A stretch of DNA of 64,000 bases from Filifactor alocis ATCC 35896 (GCF_000163895.2 NC_016630.1:1798001-1862000); one strand, 5' to 3'. Counted from the stretch's first letter, positions 1 to 8,776 are shown. The notes: a model not told the origin generated them from the letters alone. Made by a program: numbers and translations.

Positions 1-477
1 GGATAAATCATACTGTTCCACTACCGATTTGATATTCTCATAAATCACAGCTAAATTCTCAGGACTTTGATTTCGATAATCTTCTACGGTCATTATCTTG
101 TATTCATATAATATTTCGTCTATCTCCTGTCTGGCAATGGCATGAAAGGTATCTTTGACAAATTCTCCGTTTTCATCCCGATAATAACCTGTCCCAATCG
201 GAGAATGAAGAAATGGAATAATATCCACATCATTGTTTGCAACTGCATTTAAGGTATAGAGTCCTGAATGATCCGGTTCACTCATATACTCATCGTCTTC
301 ATCTCCGGCAGTAAATCTCCAACCGCTGTCTCCGTTATAATCGGGATTCTCACGATACATATAGCCGACCTTTTCTCCGTCTACCATAATTCTGTCTGTT
401 GCAATACAACCTTCTCCCTCATTCCAATGAAAAAGTTCTTTCATATCTTCTGTTTTTATGTTCCAATTTTTCTCCAT
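1..477 (-). CDS. DUF2185 (Imm33-like) immunity protein, C-terminus cut off by window edge
   Basis: The reading frame is open for 159 codons and leaves the window on the left, so the C-terminus is missing. Seen in the translation: GYMYRENPDYNGDSGWRF near residues 39-56, then AGDEDDEYM, and DIIPFLHSPIGT near residues 84-95. This order is the signature of the DUF2185 family (PF09951), which the polymorphic-toxin literature also calls Imm33. Family members are small cytosolic proteins thought to bind and neutralise a cognate toxin domain. The ATG is preceded by GGAGGAG at good spacing. It is the last visible member of the immunity-like island that extends to 10.8 kb. Which toxin it would neutralise cannot be told from the sequence. 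Confidence 0.8.
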   Translation of the reverse strand, partial: MEKNWNIKTEDMKELFHWNEGEGCIATDRIMVDGEKVGYMYRENPDYNGDSGWRFTAGDEDDEYMSEPDHSGLYTLNAVANNDVDIIPFLHSPIGTGYYRDENGEFVKDTFHAIARQEIDEILYEYKIMTVEDYRNQSPENLAVIYENIKSVVEQYDLS

Positions 478-583
478 GGTTCTCCTCCGACATATTGCTA
501 TCAATTTTTTCTTGGTAATTGTTATCCTTGATTGATGGTTCATTGATTATTGATTCATTGATCGAATATGACTCCAAACTGAT

Positions 584-1153
584 TTAAAGTTCAACAAAGG
601 ACTGTTTTAAGTCAGACAATTCCTGTAACTTTCGTTCCAACACCACCGGATTCATTCCGTTTTGAACTGCAATTTCATAATACTTGTCAAATTCAGGATG
701 ATGATTTTGTTTTACAACTGCTAACAGTTCTGCAAAATATCTCCAAACATTGTTATAGCTTCTTGTAGAAGTATAATCTTCTCTTTTCGGCATCCACCTG
801 AGTGTTACAAAGAATTTGTACAGTATCTTACTCCACGTTTCTACATCATCATCATAGCAAAAAAACTTGGTCTCAAACAAACTTCCGAAACGCCTGTCCC
901 AAAATTTAACATCATCAGGCAAATACCACGTGTTGCGGGTATCACGACAGATTAATTCTATTGCTATTTTTTCAAGTATTGCAGCCGGATCTCCACCGGC
1001 ACAGTCGTAACTTCCGGCAACCATACTTTGTGAGCCTTCTTCTTTTAATTCTTCATAGGCTGTCCTGCTGTCAAGCAAAACCAGTGCAAGTTGAGCACGA
1101 TGCCCAAAGGCTTTCCCTGCACTCAATATTCGATATTTCTCAATCTCGTTCAT
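584..1153 (-). CDS. hypothetical cytosolic protein of the immunity-like island
   Basis: About 189 residues, not recognised. I chose the ATG giving MNEIEKYRIL because GGAGG lies just upstream of it; an in-frame TTG four codons earlier would place that site inside the gene. No signal peptide or membrane segment is visible. The protein is rich in Trp and Tyr in its second half and carries CAGGDPAAILEKIAIELICR near residues 50-69. Size, soluble character and position between a DUF2185 gene and TPR-like genes are typical of toxin-immunity clusters, but I cannot assign a family. Confidence 0.65.
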   Translation of the reverse strand: MNEIEKYRILSAGKAFGHRAQLALVLLDSRTAYEELKEEGSQSMVAGSYDCAGGDPAAILEKIAIELICRDTRNTWYLPDDVKFWDRRFGSLFETKFFCYDDDVETWSKILYKFFVTLRWMPKREDYTSTRSYNNVWRYFAELLAVVKQNHHPEFDKYYEIAVQNGMNPVVLERKLQELSDLKQSFVEL

Positions 1154-1286
1154 AGTTCCTCCCAAAATCGTGTTTCCTTATAAGGATTTCTTTTATTGAG
1201 CCAATCCGTTATATAGATATCCATTTCTCTCTAAAATTCATTTTTTATTTCCTGTTCCGTTCATAATTCATCTTTACTGAAAAACA

Positions 1287-1715
1287 TTATTTTCTTGATT
1301 GATAGAATTCCTGATACTTTGGATCATCAGACTGAAAATATCGGTTGCCTACACCTTTTTGTTTGAGCAGATTTTTCCATAATTCAAATGCTGCATCTAA
1401 GTTGCCAACTTCAAATTCATACTTCGCCTTCATATGTTCAACCTCAGAATCAAACAAGTGCAACTCGTCATTGTTTTCTATCATTCTGTCCAACCAAGAT
1501 TTTGCCTTCACCATATCGCTATTTCCTATCGCATGTTTAAAAAAGCTTTTTGCATAGTTGTATCCCTGATTCCATTTTGCTCCCGACTCCGGAAAAGCGT
1601 TCCAACCTTGTTCAGCAAGAGCAAAACCTTCTTCAAGCTTATTTTCTCCTATTTTAGTGATGGCATCCTTACCATAAGCAATAACCTCTTCATATCTTTC
1701 ATTATCCAGCAACAT
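1287..1715 (-). CDS. TPR-like helical protein, hypothetical
   Basis: A 142-residue helical protein with a clear GAGGAGG ribosome binding site before its ATG. The helices look like degenerate tetratricopeptide units: EGFALAEQGWNAFPE near residues 29-43, a helix pair around residues 55-78, and a last unit GNLDAAFELWKNLLKQKG near residues 103-120. No membrane segment. Proteins of this kind are common beside polymorphic toxin and immunity genes, where they bind other proteins. The specific partner is unknown. Confidence 0.65.
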   Translation of the reverse strand: MLLDNERYEEVIAYGKDAITKIGENKLEEGFALAEQGWNAFPESGAKWNQGYNYAKSFFKHAIGNSDMVKAKSWLDRMIENNDELHLFDSEVEHMKAKYEFEVGNLDAAFELWKNLLKQKGVGNRYFQSDDPKYQEFYQSRK

Positions 1716-1951
1716 CTTGCATTCCTCCTCAAAATGTATTGTTATTTTACCTTTCTTTCATATGATTACATACTTTTCTATCTTAAGTAAATGCGAAACG
1801 GAAATCAAACTGCGAAATAAAATAGACTCTTCCAGCAAACTGATTTTAATAGCATGATGTTACTACACAAAAAACCGGTCTTTTGATGTGAATTTAACTC
1901 ATTTTACCACAGTTTATCGTTAATTGAAAAATCTTGCAAATCTTAATATTG

Positions 1952-2920
1952 TTATCCTATTTTGCACAACGCAACTTCTTTTAACCCTCTGTCATAAAGA
2001 GAGGTAATACAACTATCTCTGCTGATGTTTTGTACCATATGTTTGCTCATTCCTCGCGGCAACCCGATATCAAAATATTCCCTTGCAGTAAGTGAAAAAA
2101 GTTTTTGTTTTCCCTTCCAATCATCCGTCTTAAACAGAGGTGTCATGATGACATAGTCGGAATCGGTGAACTTTCCGTTCACACCGCCTTTTTTGCCGTC
2201 TTGTTTCAAACTGTCCGATTCCAAAAGTTTTTCAATCACTGTTCCATCTTTAGAAATCTTTGCAAGTGCATAGTAATCCATACCCCATTTATTAACTGAT
2301 GTTGTACTTTCTCCCGAAGTGAAAACATAGATGTCTTTGTCGATTATTTTCAGACTGTCAATTTTCGGTATTTCATCGGTTCGGTCATCATGATGGGTCA
2401 ATCCTTTTTTATCAATGCTTGAAAAAGAGTTCCATTCGGCGTGTTTTTTTTGAACATCAAATTCCAAAAGAGCAAAACATCTTGCATCTCCGTAATACAC
2501 ATTATACTCAAAGCAAACCGGAATCATCGAACTGTCCGATATCACCTGAAAATATCTCTGTTGTGCTTTTTCGGGAACGATACTGTTCACATCCGAAGTC
2601 TCATTCTTGATCGGTATGATTTCCGGTGATGAAAAATCACCGGTATAGTATTGAATCTCCTGTCCTTTTTTTATGATTCCAAAGTCTTCTCCAAAACGGA
2701 ACAGTACAGGATAGTTTCTTCTATCATCAGAACAGTCACAAACCTCTACTTCTTTCAGCCCGGAAGAAGATAATACAAGGACACAATATTTGTCGCTATC
2801 ATCTGTTTCATTTGTCAAAATCAATACCCTTCCGTCAGAAAGCACGGCTGAACTATGCACAAAGCTGTACTTTTGGGGTATTTCCCATTTTTGTAAAAGA
2901 CTCAACTTTAATTTCTCCAT
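1952..2920 (-). CDS. hypothetical beta-rich protein, translationally coupled to upstream gene
   Basis: A 322-residue protein I do not recognise. It has no signal peptide or membrane segment and contains many short beta-strand stretches separated by charged loops (for example SAVLSDGRVLILTNET near residues 24-39 and IDKDIYVFTSGES near residues 193-205), which suggests a beta-propeller-like fold; that is inference from pattern only. The start overlaps the stop of the upstream gene as TAATG, with GGAGGAG just before it, so the two are translationally coupled and probably work together. Confidence 0.7.
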   Translation of the reverse strand: MEKLKLSLLQKWEIPQKYSFVHSSAVLSDGRVLILTNETDDSDKYCVLVLSSSGLKEVEVCDCSDDRRNYPVLFRFGEDFGIIKKGQEIQYYTGDFSSPEIIPIKNETSDVNSIVPEKAQQRYFQVISDSSMIPVCFEYNVYYGDARCFALLEFDVQKKHAEWNSFSSIDKKGLTHHDDRTDEIPKIDSLKIIDKDIYVFTSGESTTSVNKWGMDYYALAKISKDGTVIEKLLESDSLKQDGKKGGVNGKFTDSDYVIMTPLFKTDDWKGKQKLFSLTAREYFDIGLPRGMSKHMVQNISRDSCITSLYDRGLKEVALCKIG

Positions 2921-3888
2921 TACTTCTCCTCCAAACCGCTTAACTCTTCTGCAAATTTTTCTACATCCATTGTAAAGTTACCACCATCCTTGATGAGATG
3001 AATTTCAGGCAAGGCTTTTTGTAAAATACGATTCCCCTCCTGTAATGTTTCGGGATATTCATAAAACTGCATACCTTTAGGAAAATTATTGTTCTGTTGC
3101 CATTCTTCAAACTCTTTCAGAAAACACTTATGAGCCGGCATTTCTACTTTCTCGAACAGACTTTCATCCAAACATCTTACCAAGCGATACAAACCGTGTA
3201 TCTCTACAACAAAACATTTGTCAATTTTTTTGACGGGATAGCCTTGTTTTTGGTATGCTTCACAAAGTTTTTGTAAGCATTCCGTAATTCCGTCCACCTC
3301 TTTTTTCGCAAGAGAAACAAAAAACCGAACATAATACTCTGCGATTCCGGTAAGTTTTTTCTTCATCAAGAAAGATTCGGCTTTTCCCATCGCCTCTTGC
3401 AATTTACTATCATCTTTGTAATAGATTGCATGGAGCAGATTGATGACATTTTCTGTATAAAAAGTACCTTTGAGTAACGGTGATGTATGCGGAACAAAGG
3501 ATGAAATGACATCAAAATCATTACAGGCACAACAAGTAAATATTCCTTTTAGGATATTTCCGGTATAAGCCATTCCGCTATGTACAATACTCCCCTTCAA
3601 CAAATCAGTTCTGCCACTTTGCCAAACGGCATTGTTCAAACTCTCAAAACTTCCTTCACAGAAAGCGGAATAGTAACCGAAATATTGAATTTTATCAAGA
3701 AGAAGGTCTACATATACTTTGGTTTTCAACACCGTGTCAGTAGACTCATTATATTTTTTCAAGTGTTCTTCAAAAATTTCTTGATTCAGCTTTTCAAAGT
3801 CTTGCATACTTTCCGGATGGGCATATTCTCCCCATTCCTGATAATACTCTTCTCTCATCTTTTGGTATAATTTAAGATACTCTTTCAT
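2920..3888 (-). CDS. possible Imm49-type immunity protein
   Basis: About 322 residues, all-helical in appearance, cytosolic. Start taken at the ATG giving MKEYLKLYQ, eight bases after AAAGGAG; a TTG lies one codon earlier. The helical repeats, a long run of single-copy conserved-looking aromatics, and the segment YYKDDSKLQEAMGKAESFL near residues 157-175 resemble the Imm49 family of helical immunity proteins, but this is a weak pattern match and not a domain hit. Its stop overlaps the next start (TAATG), so it forms a two-gene unit with the downstream beta-rich protein. Confidence 0.6.
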   Translation of the reverse strand: MKEYLKLYQKMREEYYQEWGEYAHPESMQDFEKLNQEIFEEHLKKYNESTDTVLKTKVYVDLLLDKIQYFGYYSAFCEGSFESLNNAVWQSGRTDLLKGSIVHSGMAYTGNILKGIFTCCACNDFDVISSFVPHTSPLLKGTFYTENVINLLHAIYYKDDSKLQEAMGKAESFLMKKKLTGIAEYYVRFFVSLAKKEVDGITECLQKLCEAYQKQGYPVKKIDKCFVVEIHGLYRLVRCLDESLFEKVEMPAHKCFLKEFEEWQQNNNFPKGMQFYEYPETLQEGNRILQKALPEIHLIKDGGNFTMDVEKFAEELSGLEEK

Positions 3889-3940
3889 CAAACAAACTCC
3901 TTTCTCTGAACGATTTTCTATCGTCTCATGATAGATTCCG

Positions 3941-4396
3941 TCAATTGCGATGATAGATGAATATTACGCCCAATAATATCAATGCGATTCCTACAATCGG
4001 CATAAACCATCTTTCACTTCTTACATACTCAAACTCTTGCAGTTCTTTCACAAGACACTCTTTCGGATTTTTTGTACAATAAAAAACAGTTGCCGGAACC
4101 TCTCCGTTCTTCTTATTCTTTCTCAGATATTTGGTCGAACAATGACTGGCATTAAACGGTCTTGTTACAGAAATCTGTTCTCCCCTAACGTCTGTAAACT
4201 TGATGTTTACAATATAATTATCAAAATGATGACGAGCATGATATTCAATATTCACAACATGAATCGTTCCTTGTGTTTGACATACATTGTCTTGATCTTC
4301 CAAAAATGCTTTCAATTTTTCAGATTTGGCAGATGAGTAAAATCCTTTCCAAATACAAATACAACCGCAAATAATTAACCAAATATTGACGATCAT
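3941..4396 (-). CDS. DUF3592-like small membrane protein
   Basis: 151 residues with one hydrophobic helix at the N-terminus (about residues 3-20) and another at the C-terminus (about residues 131-148). Between them lies a soluble beta-rich segment with YIVNIKFTDVRGEQISV near residues 61-77 and PATVFYCTKNPKECLV near residues 101-116. Two terminal helices around a short extracytoplasmic beta domain with a VxYxxxNPxxxxV-like end is the layout of DUF3592 proteins, which turn up in toxin-immunity regions. Function is not known. A weak purine-rich ribosome binding site precedes the ATG. Confidence 0.6.
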   Translation of the reverse strand: MIVNIWLIICGCICIWKGFYSSAKSEKLKAFLEDQDNVCQTQGTIHVVNIEYHARHHFDNYIVNIKFTDVRGEQISVTRPFNASHCSTKYLRKNKKNGEVPATVFYCTKNPKECLVKELQEFEYVRSERWFMPIVGIALILLGVIFIYHRN

Positions 4397-4994
4397 TTTT
4401 CCATCACTTCCTCACTTGCAATATGAATTACTCTCTGAAACGATACCCGTCGTTTGTGATGATAAAAAAGAGAATACAATATTATGATAAGAAAAGAAAA
4501 AATTTCTTACTCTATCTTTTATTCTATCTCTTATCTGTGATTCGTATGATTTGTTCACTTGATATATTATATCATTTTTTAATTTATTTTTATATCTTTC
4601 TTCCATTTCAGTCTGCTCTTACGTTAATCATCATATTTCCACAATCTTGTTTCCTGTCTGTTTTATTGTGTCGATGAAACAATGGAATCAATCCAATTTT
4701 TGCAAGTGATACTTTTGATTGTTTCATTCATCTGTTGATTGACACTTCCACAAAGTGTCCCATAATTTTTTGACTGTATGAAACACTTCGATTATCTCAA
4801 AAAATCATTCTATCGACTTTTCGTATCTGATTTTCTCCAACTGTTGACATCATCTTTTCATATTATCGTTTCCGGTCTGTTGCGTTGAATCTTCCCAACA
4901 AAAAAAACAGCAAACCTCCTAATGATGTGTAACCATGGAATACACATGATATATCTGATTTACTGCTTATTTGAATCAAAAAACAACTCACATA
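4397..4994. other. 598-base gap with one copy of a dispersed repeat
   Basis: No convincing gene. A 64-codon minus-strand frame at 4412-4606 has low-complexity Lys/Asn/Ile-rich composition and I do not believe it. The right part (4675-4790) is a copy, in reverse orientation, of an intergenic repeat also found near 8.1 kb and 50.8 kb. The rest is AT-rich DNA without a clear terminator. Confidence 0.5.
4675..4790 (-). repeat. dispersed intergenic repeat, copy A
   Basis: Read on the minus strand this stretch matches copy B near 8001-8169: both contain AAGTGTCAATCAAC followed by a purine and GATGAA, then ACAATCAAAAGTA, and an upstream GTGTTTCA block. Its far end (ATTGGATTGATT...TGTTTCAT) matches copy C near 50.8 kb better than copy B. 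Found by eye; exact limits are approximate. No open frame or transposase is associated. Confidence 0.7.
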
Positions 4995-5303
4995 TTATTC
5001 AATTAAAGAGAATGTCTCCATCATATCTAACAATAGATTCGCCTTATCGATTTCATCATTCAATAGGTCGTCATACTCCGTTTCAAGCTCCTCCTGTCTT
5101 TGAGCAATCCATTCCAAATGTTCTTTTGATAAAACATAGTCTTGATTTACAAAATAATATTCTCCCAAAAAACAATGTGCTTGTGTCACCGAAATCATAT
5201 CGTTTCCGATATTGATGGCTTTCATCATACTGTCAACTGCTTTATCTATCTCACCTTTTGAAATTTGTAAGGAAGCTTTTGTAATATAAAGTTCGGCATT
5301 CAT
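4995..5303 (-). CDS. small TPR-like protein, hypothetical
   Basis: About 102 residues. Start taken at the ATG giving MNAELYITKA, which follows AGGAGATATCAA; the longer frame upstream has no ribosome binding site. One convincing tetratricopeptide-like unit is visible (ITKASLQISKGEIDKAVDSM near residues 7-26), followed by a second (AHCFLGEYYFVNQDYVLSKE near residues 41-60) and an acidic helical tail. It is soluble. The likely role is protein binding within the immunity-like island; no specific function is supported. Confidence 0.6.
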   Translation of the reverse strand: MNAELYITKASLQISKGEIDKAVDSMMKAINIGNDMISVTQAHCFLGEYYFVNQDYVLSKEHLEWIAQRQEELETEYDDLLNDEIDKANLLLDMMETFSLIE

Positions 5304-5402
5304 TTGATATCTCCTATTCTTAAATTCTATCGATACACAATCCGTCATTTACCAAAAAATATTGTTGCTTTTCTATTTCATTGTCTTCCTCCTACTTCTT
5401 TG

Positions 5403-5858
5403 TTAGCCGTTGATTCCGCAACATTCCACTTCGTAATTGCTATCTATCTCCATACAAGCCAAATGTCCAAGCAAATAATCAGGTTCTGCATCCAAATCAA
5501 GAGAAAATTCACTGTTTCTGCCTCTTATAAAAATCAATACATTGTTGACAAACAGAGCATCTTCAAAATCTTCCTGCGAAATCTGCTCGTCCGCATCAAA
5601 ATCTCCACTTTCAATCATCTCGTTGATTACATCGACAAAATGATCATTTTCCTCCATAAATGCATCGACCACCACATCTCTGTTATCATTGAGCCAGTTT
5701 ATCTTTTCAAACACTACATCTGTCACTCTGTTTTCATTCACGTCAATGTCTAAAAAAATATCCGTCTCCCTTCCCCAAACTGTCATCTTCCCCACATAGT
5801 CGCCACTCTCATACAATACAAACTCATTTTCGCCAATCATAATCTTAGTTTCTGTCAT
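5403..5858 (-). CDS. DUF2262/DUF2004-like protein, paralogue 1
   Basis: 151 residues, strongly acidic, cytosolic. The C-terminal half contains FSLDLDAEPDYLLGHLACME near residues 117-136 and ends in GING; the pattern strand-Asp-Pro-Asp-Tyr-x-x-GH and a terminal G-rich turn is what DUF2262 and DUF2004 proteins show. The N-terminal half has INWLNDNRDVVVDAFMEEND, a helix that in these families follows a small beta sheet. A clear paralogue with the same layout is encoded at 9354-9788. Such proteins recur in immunity-gene islands; biochemical function is unknown. Confidence 0.7.
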   Translation of the reverse strand: MTETKIMIGENEFVLYESGDYVGKMTVWGRETDIFLDIDVNENRVTDVVFEKINWLNDNRDVVVDAFMEENDHFVDVINEMIESGDFDADEQISQEDFEDALFVNNVLIFIRGRNSEFSLDLDAEPDYLLGHLACMEIDSNYEVECCGING

Positions 5859-5960
5859 TTTTTCCTCCTATCACTCTGTAAAATTTATCATCAAACAAGA
5901 CATATTGTTTTGTTGTAAACGACTTTGACAACTCACTTTTATCAACAATCGCAATGATAT

Positions 5961-6539
5961 TTACAGAGAATCGTTATGAATCAGAACACTCATATAGGCA
6001 CCTTTTTTGAAAAATGATGTACTCACACCCCATGCGATTGCTGAGCAAGCTAATTCATTTGCATGCTTCGTACTAATACTTCTGGCATCAAGCACAATGC
6101 CTTTTGGATATAACTCGGCTGATAAATACTGATGTAAGCTGTCTGCCGAACCGCTCTCAACCGCCTTTATTGAACGCAAAGGATGGGTATCCCACCATTC
6201 ATTCGGCTTCGAAAACGAACCATTAGCTCTCATCTCACCCGAAGATAGCTTCTGTGCACAAACTTCTCTAATCATCTCTAAAGTTTCCTCGTCAATGACA
6301 CCGTCAGTAATGGAATACGCATAGTATGCACATGCAACGCCATCATCATCCAACTCTTTAATCAAATAAAGGTTGGAAACACCTCTCTCCTTGAATTTTT
6401 TCCACTTGGATGATACCTTCTTAAAACTCGCATCCGTATAAACAGATGAATTTCCATCCTCCAACGCATGTCTCAGTTCTTCTAAATTAACGTCTTTCTT
6501 TTCCCATTCATCGATAAAATTGATTCTTAGGTTACTCAT
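5961..6539 (-). CDS. hypothetical protein, operon with 6540-7004
   Basis: 192 residues, no membrane segment, not recognised. Notable stretches are VYTDASFKKVSSKWKKFKER near residues 33-52, NEWWDTHPL near residues 112-120 and AWGVSTSFFKKGAYMSVLIH near residues 169-188. Its ATG directly follows the TAA of the upstream membrane-anchored gene, and its ribosome binding site (GGAGG) lies inside that gene's last codons, so the two are co-translated. Confidence 0.65.
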   Translation of the reverse strand: MSNLRINFIDEWEKKDVNLEELRHALEDGNSSVYTDASFKKVSSKWKKFKERGVSNLYLIKELDDDGVACAYYAYSITDGVIDEETLEMIREVCAQKLSSGEMRANGSFSKPNEWWDTHPLRSIKAVESGSADSLHQYLSAELYPKGIVLDARSISTKHANELACSAIAWGVSTSFFKKGAYMSVLIHNDSL

Positions 6540-7004
6540 TTAAATTTCCTCCTTATATTCTTCTTGCCAACTATCCAATGTATCATTATCAAACACAATC
6601 ATCGTGTCAACAAACGGTTCTACTGTAACTTCAGTATAAAAAACTCCCTTTTTACTGTGATATACTGAAATTCCTGAACGTGACTTTACAGAAAACTTCA
6701 CCTCATATTGTCCCGGCGGAAGTAATATCGACGGTGTTAATACCTCATCGGAAAATAGCGCTTTATGCCACGTTTTTCCATCATCACTGACTGCAACATC
6801 ATAGAAATCGCCATATCCGTGATCTATCCTAAGATACACTTTAGATAATTTACTGTTGTTTTTCATACTCTTAATCATCTGAAAAGCTTTCTTGCGTTTA
6901 GACTGCTGATAGACCAATCTCCCTACGCTGATATAAAACAAAATTGTCATGACAACAAATATGATCCAAGGTCTATCGTATACAAAACTTATCATTTCCT
7001 TCAC
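6540..7004 (-). CDS. single-pass membrane-anchored protein, hypothetical
   Basis: About 154 residues. I favour a GTG start (reading VKEMISFVYDRPW) because AAAGGGG sits seven bases before it; an ATG three codons later is possible. One hydrophobic helix spans roughly residues 12-30, followed by a basic segment (QQSKRKKAF) and a beta-rich soluble domain with LPPGQYEVKFSVKSRSG, which looks like a small immunoglobulin-like or carbohydrate-binding-like sandwich. The basic segment after the helix suggests the domain may be cytosolic. Function unknown; coupled to the next gene. Confidence 0.6.
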   Translation of the reverse strand: MKEMISFVYDRPWIIFVVMTILFYISVGRLVYQQSKRKKAFQMIKSMKNNSKLSKVYLRIDHGYGDFYDVAVSDDGKTWHKALFSDEVLTPSILLPPGQYEVKFSVKSRSGISVYHSKKGVFYTEVTVEPFVDTMIVFDNDTLDSWQEEYKEEI

Positions 7005-7091
7005 ACCATTTCCCCTTTCATGAATAAATTGCAAATGTATCCCTCTAAATATTTGATAATAGTATATCATTTTTTAACATTTTTTGTACTG

Positions 7092-7910
7092 TCATTTTTC
7101 ATTCCCGCACTCCTTAAAATTGATAATCAAAAAAGATGTGTCGTTGAGTTGCAACTGAAAAGCTTCAATATCTTGTGTAATTTCATCATAAATATCGCTC
7201 AATGTATGAGCAGGTGCTATTAAGCCCAAATAATAGTCGTCCAATTCAACGGTTCCTATTTTTTCAAGGCAATCCGACAAAAGCCCCAAGTCCTTATGAT
7301 TGAACCAGCAGTCTGTATCAATCCAATACAATGTATCATGCTTACTGCAAGCAATTTGGCTATAAAAGAAATCATCCATATTCGGTTTCTCTTTTTGTAA
7401 TAATCGGGTACAAGCCAAATGATATTCTATTTTTCTCGGACTTTGTTCCACTGAGGATACAAAAACGACTCCATATTCGTGTTCGAATTTTACCGCAAGA
7501 ACATCCCCTGTGTGAAAATGTGGTGTCCGTTTTGTTCTTGCCTTCGGAACTTTGATCGGTTTGAGGTTTTCACTCTGTAACTGCACCGCTAATTGATCCA
7601 ACACTTTTTGTCGCTTGCTCAGCGCTTTGCTGTCAATTTCAAGCCAAAACGGATTTGCGCCACTACCTATGATTTCCAAAGCCTTCGTTTTTATCTCATC
7701 AGGTAAATGTCCTATTTTCCATAGAGAATAGGCAAGTGCCGTCCAATAAATCTCCGTATAAAAATCATCTATACAGTAATTTTTTTCGTCCTCCAACATC
7801 GTTGCTATTATTTTGTCGACGCTTATTCCATTCTTGTAGTTTTCGACAACATAGTTATAAATGTCGTAACCATCATCACTATCTATTATTTTGACTCCGT
7901 CTATTGCCAT
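7092..7910 (-). CDS. Imm26-like immunity protein
   Basis: 272 residues. The N-terminal 120 residues are helical; from about residue 129 the segment FHTGDVLAVKFEHEYGVVFV begins a beta-barrel-like domain with the GDV[LF]A-x-x-x-x-x-x-x-YG pattern typical of the Imm26 family of immunity proteins. A well-placed GGAGGG precedes the ATG. A deleted, frameshifted second copy of this gene lies at 8951-9341, so the locus has been duplicated. The toxin target is not identifiable. Confidence 0.6.
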   Translation of the reverse strand: MAIDGVKIIDSDDGYDIYNYVVENYKNGISVDKIIATMLEDEKNYCIDDFYTEIYWTALAYSLWKIGHLPDEIKTKALEIIGSGANPFWLEIDSKALSKRQKVLDQLAVQLQSENLKPIKVPKARTKRTPHFHTGDVLAVKFEHEYGVVFVSSVEQSPRKIEYHLACTRLLQKEKPNMDDFFYSQIACSKHDTLYWIDTDCWFNHKDLGLLSDCLEKIGTVELDDYYLGLIAPAHTLSDIYDEITQDIEAFQLQLNDTSFLIINFKECGNEK

Positions 7911-8000
7911 AAAACCCTCCGATACCGTTCCGTTTCTGATTTATGTATCACTTACTTACCCATTACTTCAATGACTTCAAAGTACTCTTTCGAGGATGAT

Positions 8001-8169
8001 TTCATGATTGGATGAAACCTAACGTGTTTCAGATACTTAAAAAAAGTATAGACAAACTTTGTGAAAGTGTCAATCAACGGATGAACAAAACAATCAAAAG
8101 TACAACAGATATCGATTGGATTTATTGAGTTGTTAAATTGATTGTAATATCGGATTATGTTTCGTATCA
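8001..8169 (+). repeat. dispersed intergenic repeat, copy B
   Basis: Shares TTTCAGATACTT followed by an A-rich run, then TTGTGAAA, GTCAAT and a distal GATTGGATT...TTTCGTATCA block with copy C near 50.8 kb, and a near-identical central block with reverse-oriented copy A near 4.7 kb. No coding capacity. The size of about 110-170 bases and purely intergenic location fit a decayed non-autonomous element or a conserved RNA; limits are approximate. Confidence 0.7.
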
Positions 8170-8175
8170 GAAAAG

Positions 8176-8205
8176 AAAAAAGAGTAGATTGCTCTACTCT
8201 TTTTT
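8176..8205 (-). terminator. bidirectional rho-independent terminator after hpf
   Basis: The stem AGAGTAG / CTACTCT with a six-base loop is flanked by six A on one side and six T on the other, extending the stem to 12 pairs, so it works in both directions. It lies about 55 bases beyond the hpf stop. Confidence 0.85.
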
Positions 8206-8257
8206 CTTTCTCTACTTTATATTAAAATATTAAAGTTATTTTTTATTTTAATAACTC

Positions 8258-8776
8258 TTATTCTTGCTCAATGATTCCGTAATGTCCGTCCTTACGGATA
8301 TACAACAAGCAGAACATATCATCTTCCGCTCTTCTGAATACGAAGAAGTCATGTCCCAACAAATTCATTTGAAGCATAGCCTCCTCTTCAGACATCGGTT
8401 TATAAACGAATCTTTTTCTTTTTACGATTTCCATAGTCTCTGTATCAGAAGACGGAGTTTCTATATTTTCATATCGAATGGTGTCATGTCCCTTTCGAAT
8501 CAATTTTTCTTTGTATTTTCTTAGCTGGCGGGCTAATTTTTCTACCGCCAAATCCGCTGCATTGTATAAGTCTTCATCTTGCACTTCGGAACGGATGATT
8601 CCTGAACCGAGCGGAATCGTAACTTCTATTTTTTGTGTAGTTCTTGTTGCCGAAACTGCTACCCTCGCCTCTACATCGGTATCAAAAAACTTATCCAACT
8701 TACTTAATTTTTCTGTGAGAACCTCTTCCATCGCTTTTGTTATACTTATGTTTTTACCAATCATCTTTAGGTTCAT
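8258..8776 (-). CDS. hpf: long-form ribosome hibernation promoting factor
   Basis: 172 residues, the usual length of the long HPF form in Gram-positive bacteria. The N-terminal RaiA/YfiA domain (about residues 1-100, beginning MNLKMIGKNISITKAMEEVL) binds the decoding region of the 30S subunit, and the C-terminal domain (about residues 117-172, RKRFVYKPMSEEEAMLQMNL onward with HDFFVFRR) dimerises to form inactive 100S ribosomes in stationary phase. GGGAGGAAG precedes the ATG. It is a single gene with its own terminator, lodged inside the immunity-like island, which suggests the island was inserted around a housekeeping locus or duplicated across it. Confidence 0.95.
   Translation of the reverse strand: MNLKMIGKNISITKAMEEVLTEKLSKLDKFFDTDVEARVAVSATRTTQKIEVTIPLGSGIIRSEVQDEDLYNAADLAVEKLARQLRKYKEKLIRKGHDTIRYENIETPSSDTETMEIVKRKRFVYKPMSEEEAMLQMNLLGHDFFVFRRAEDDMFCLLYIRKDGHYGIIEQE

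Larger units (their letters stand above)
7911..8257. other. 347-base gap holding repeat copy B and the hpf terminator
   Basis: No gene is seen. The gap contains the dispersed repeat (about 8001-8169) and a strong bidirectional hairpin (8176-8205). The remainder is AT-rich spacer. Confidence 0.6.

Noticed and set aside
4412..4606. 64-codon minus-strand frame
   Set aside because: Lys/Asn/Ile-rich composition expected of AT-rich non-coding DNA, weak ribosome binding site.
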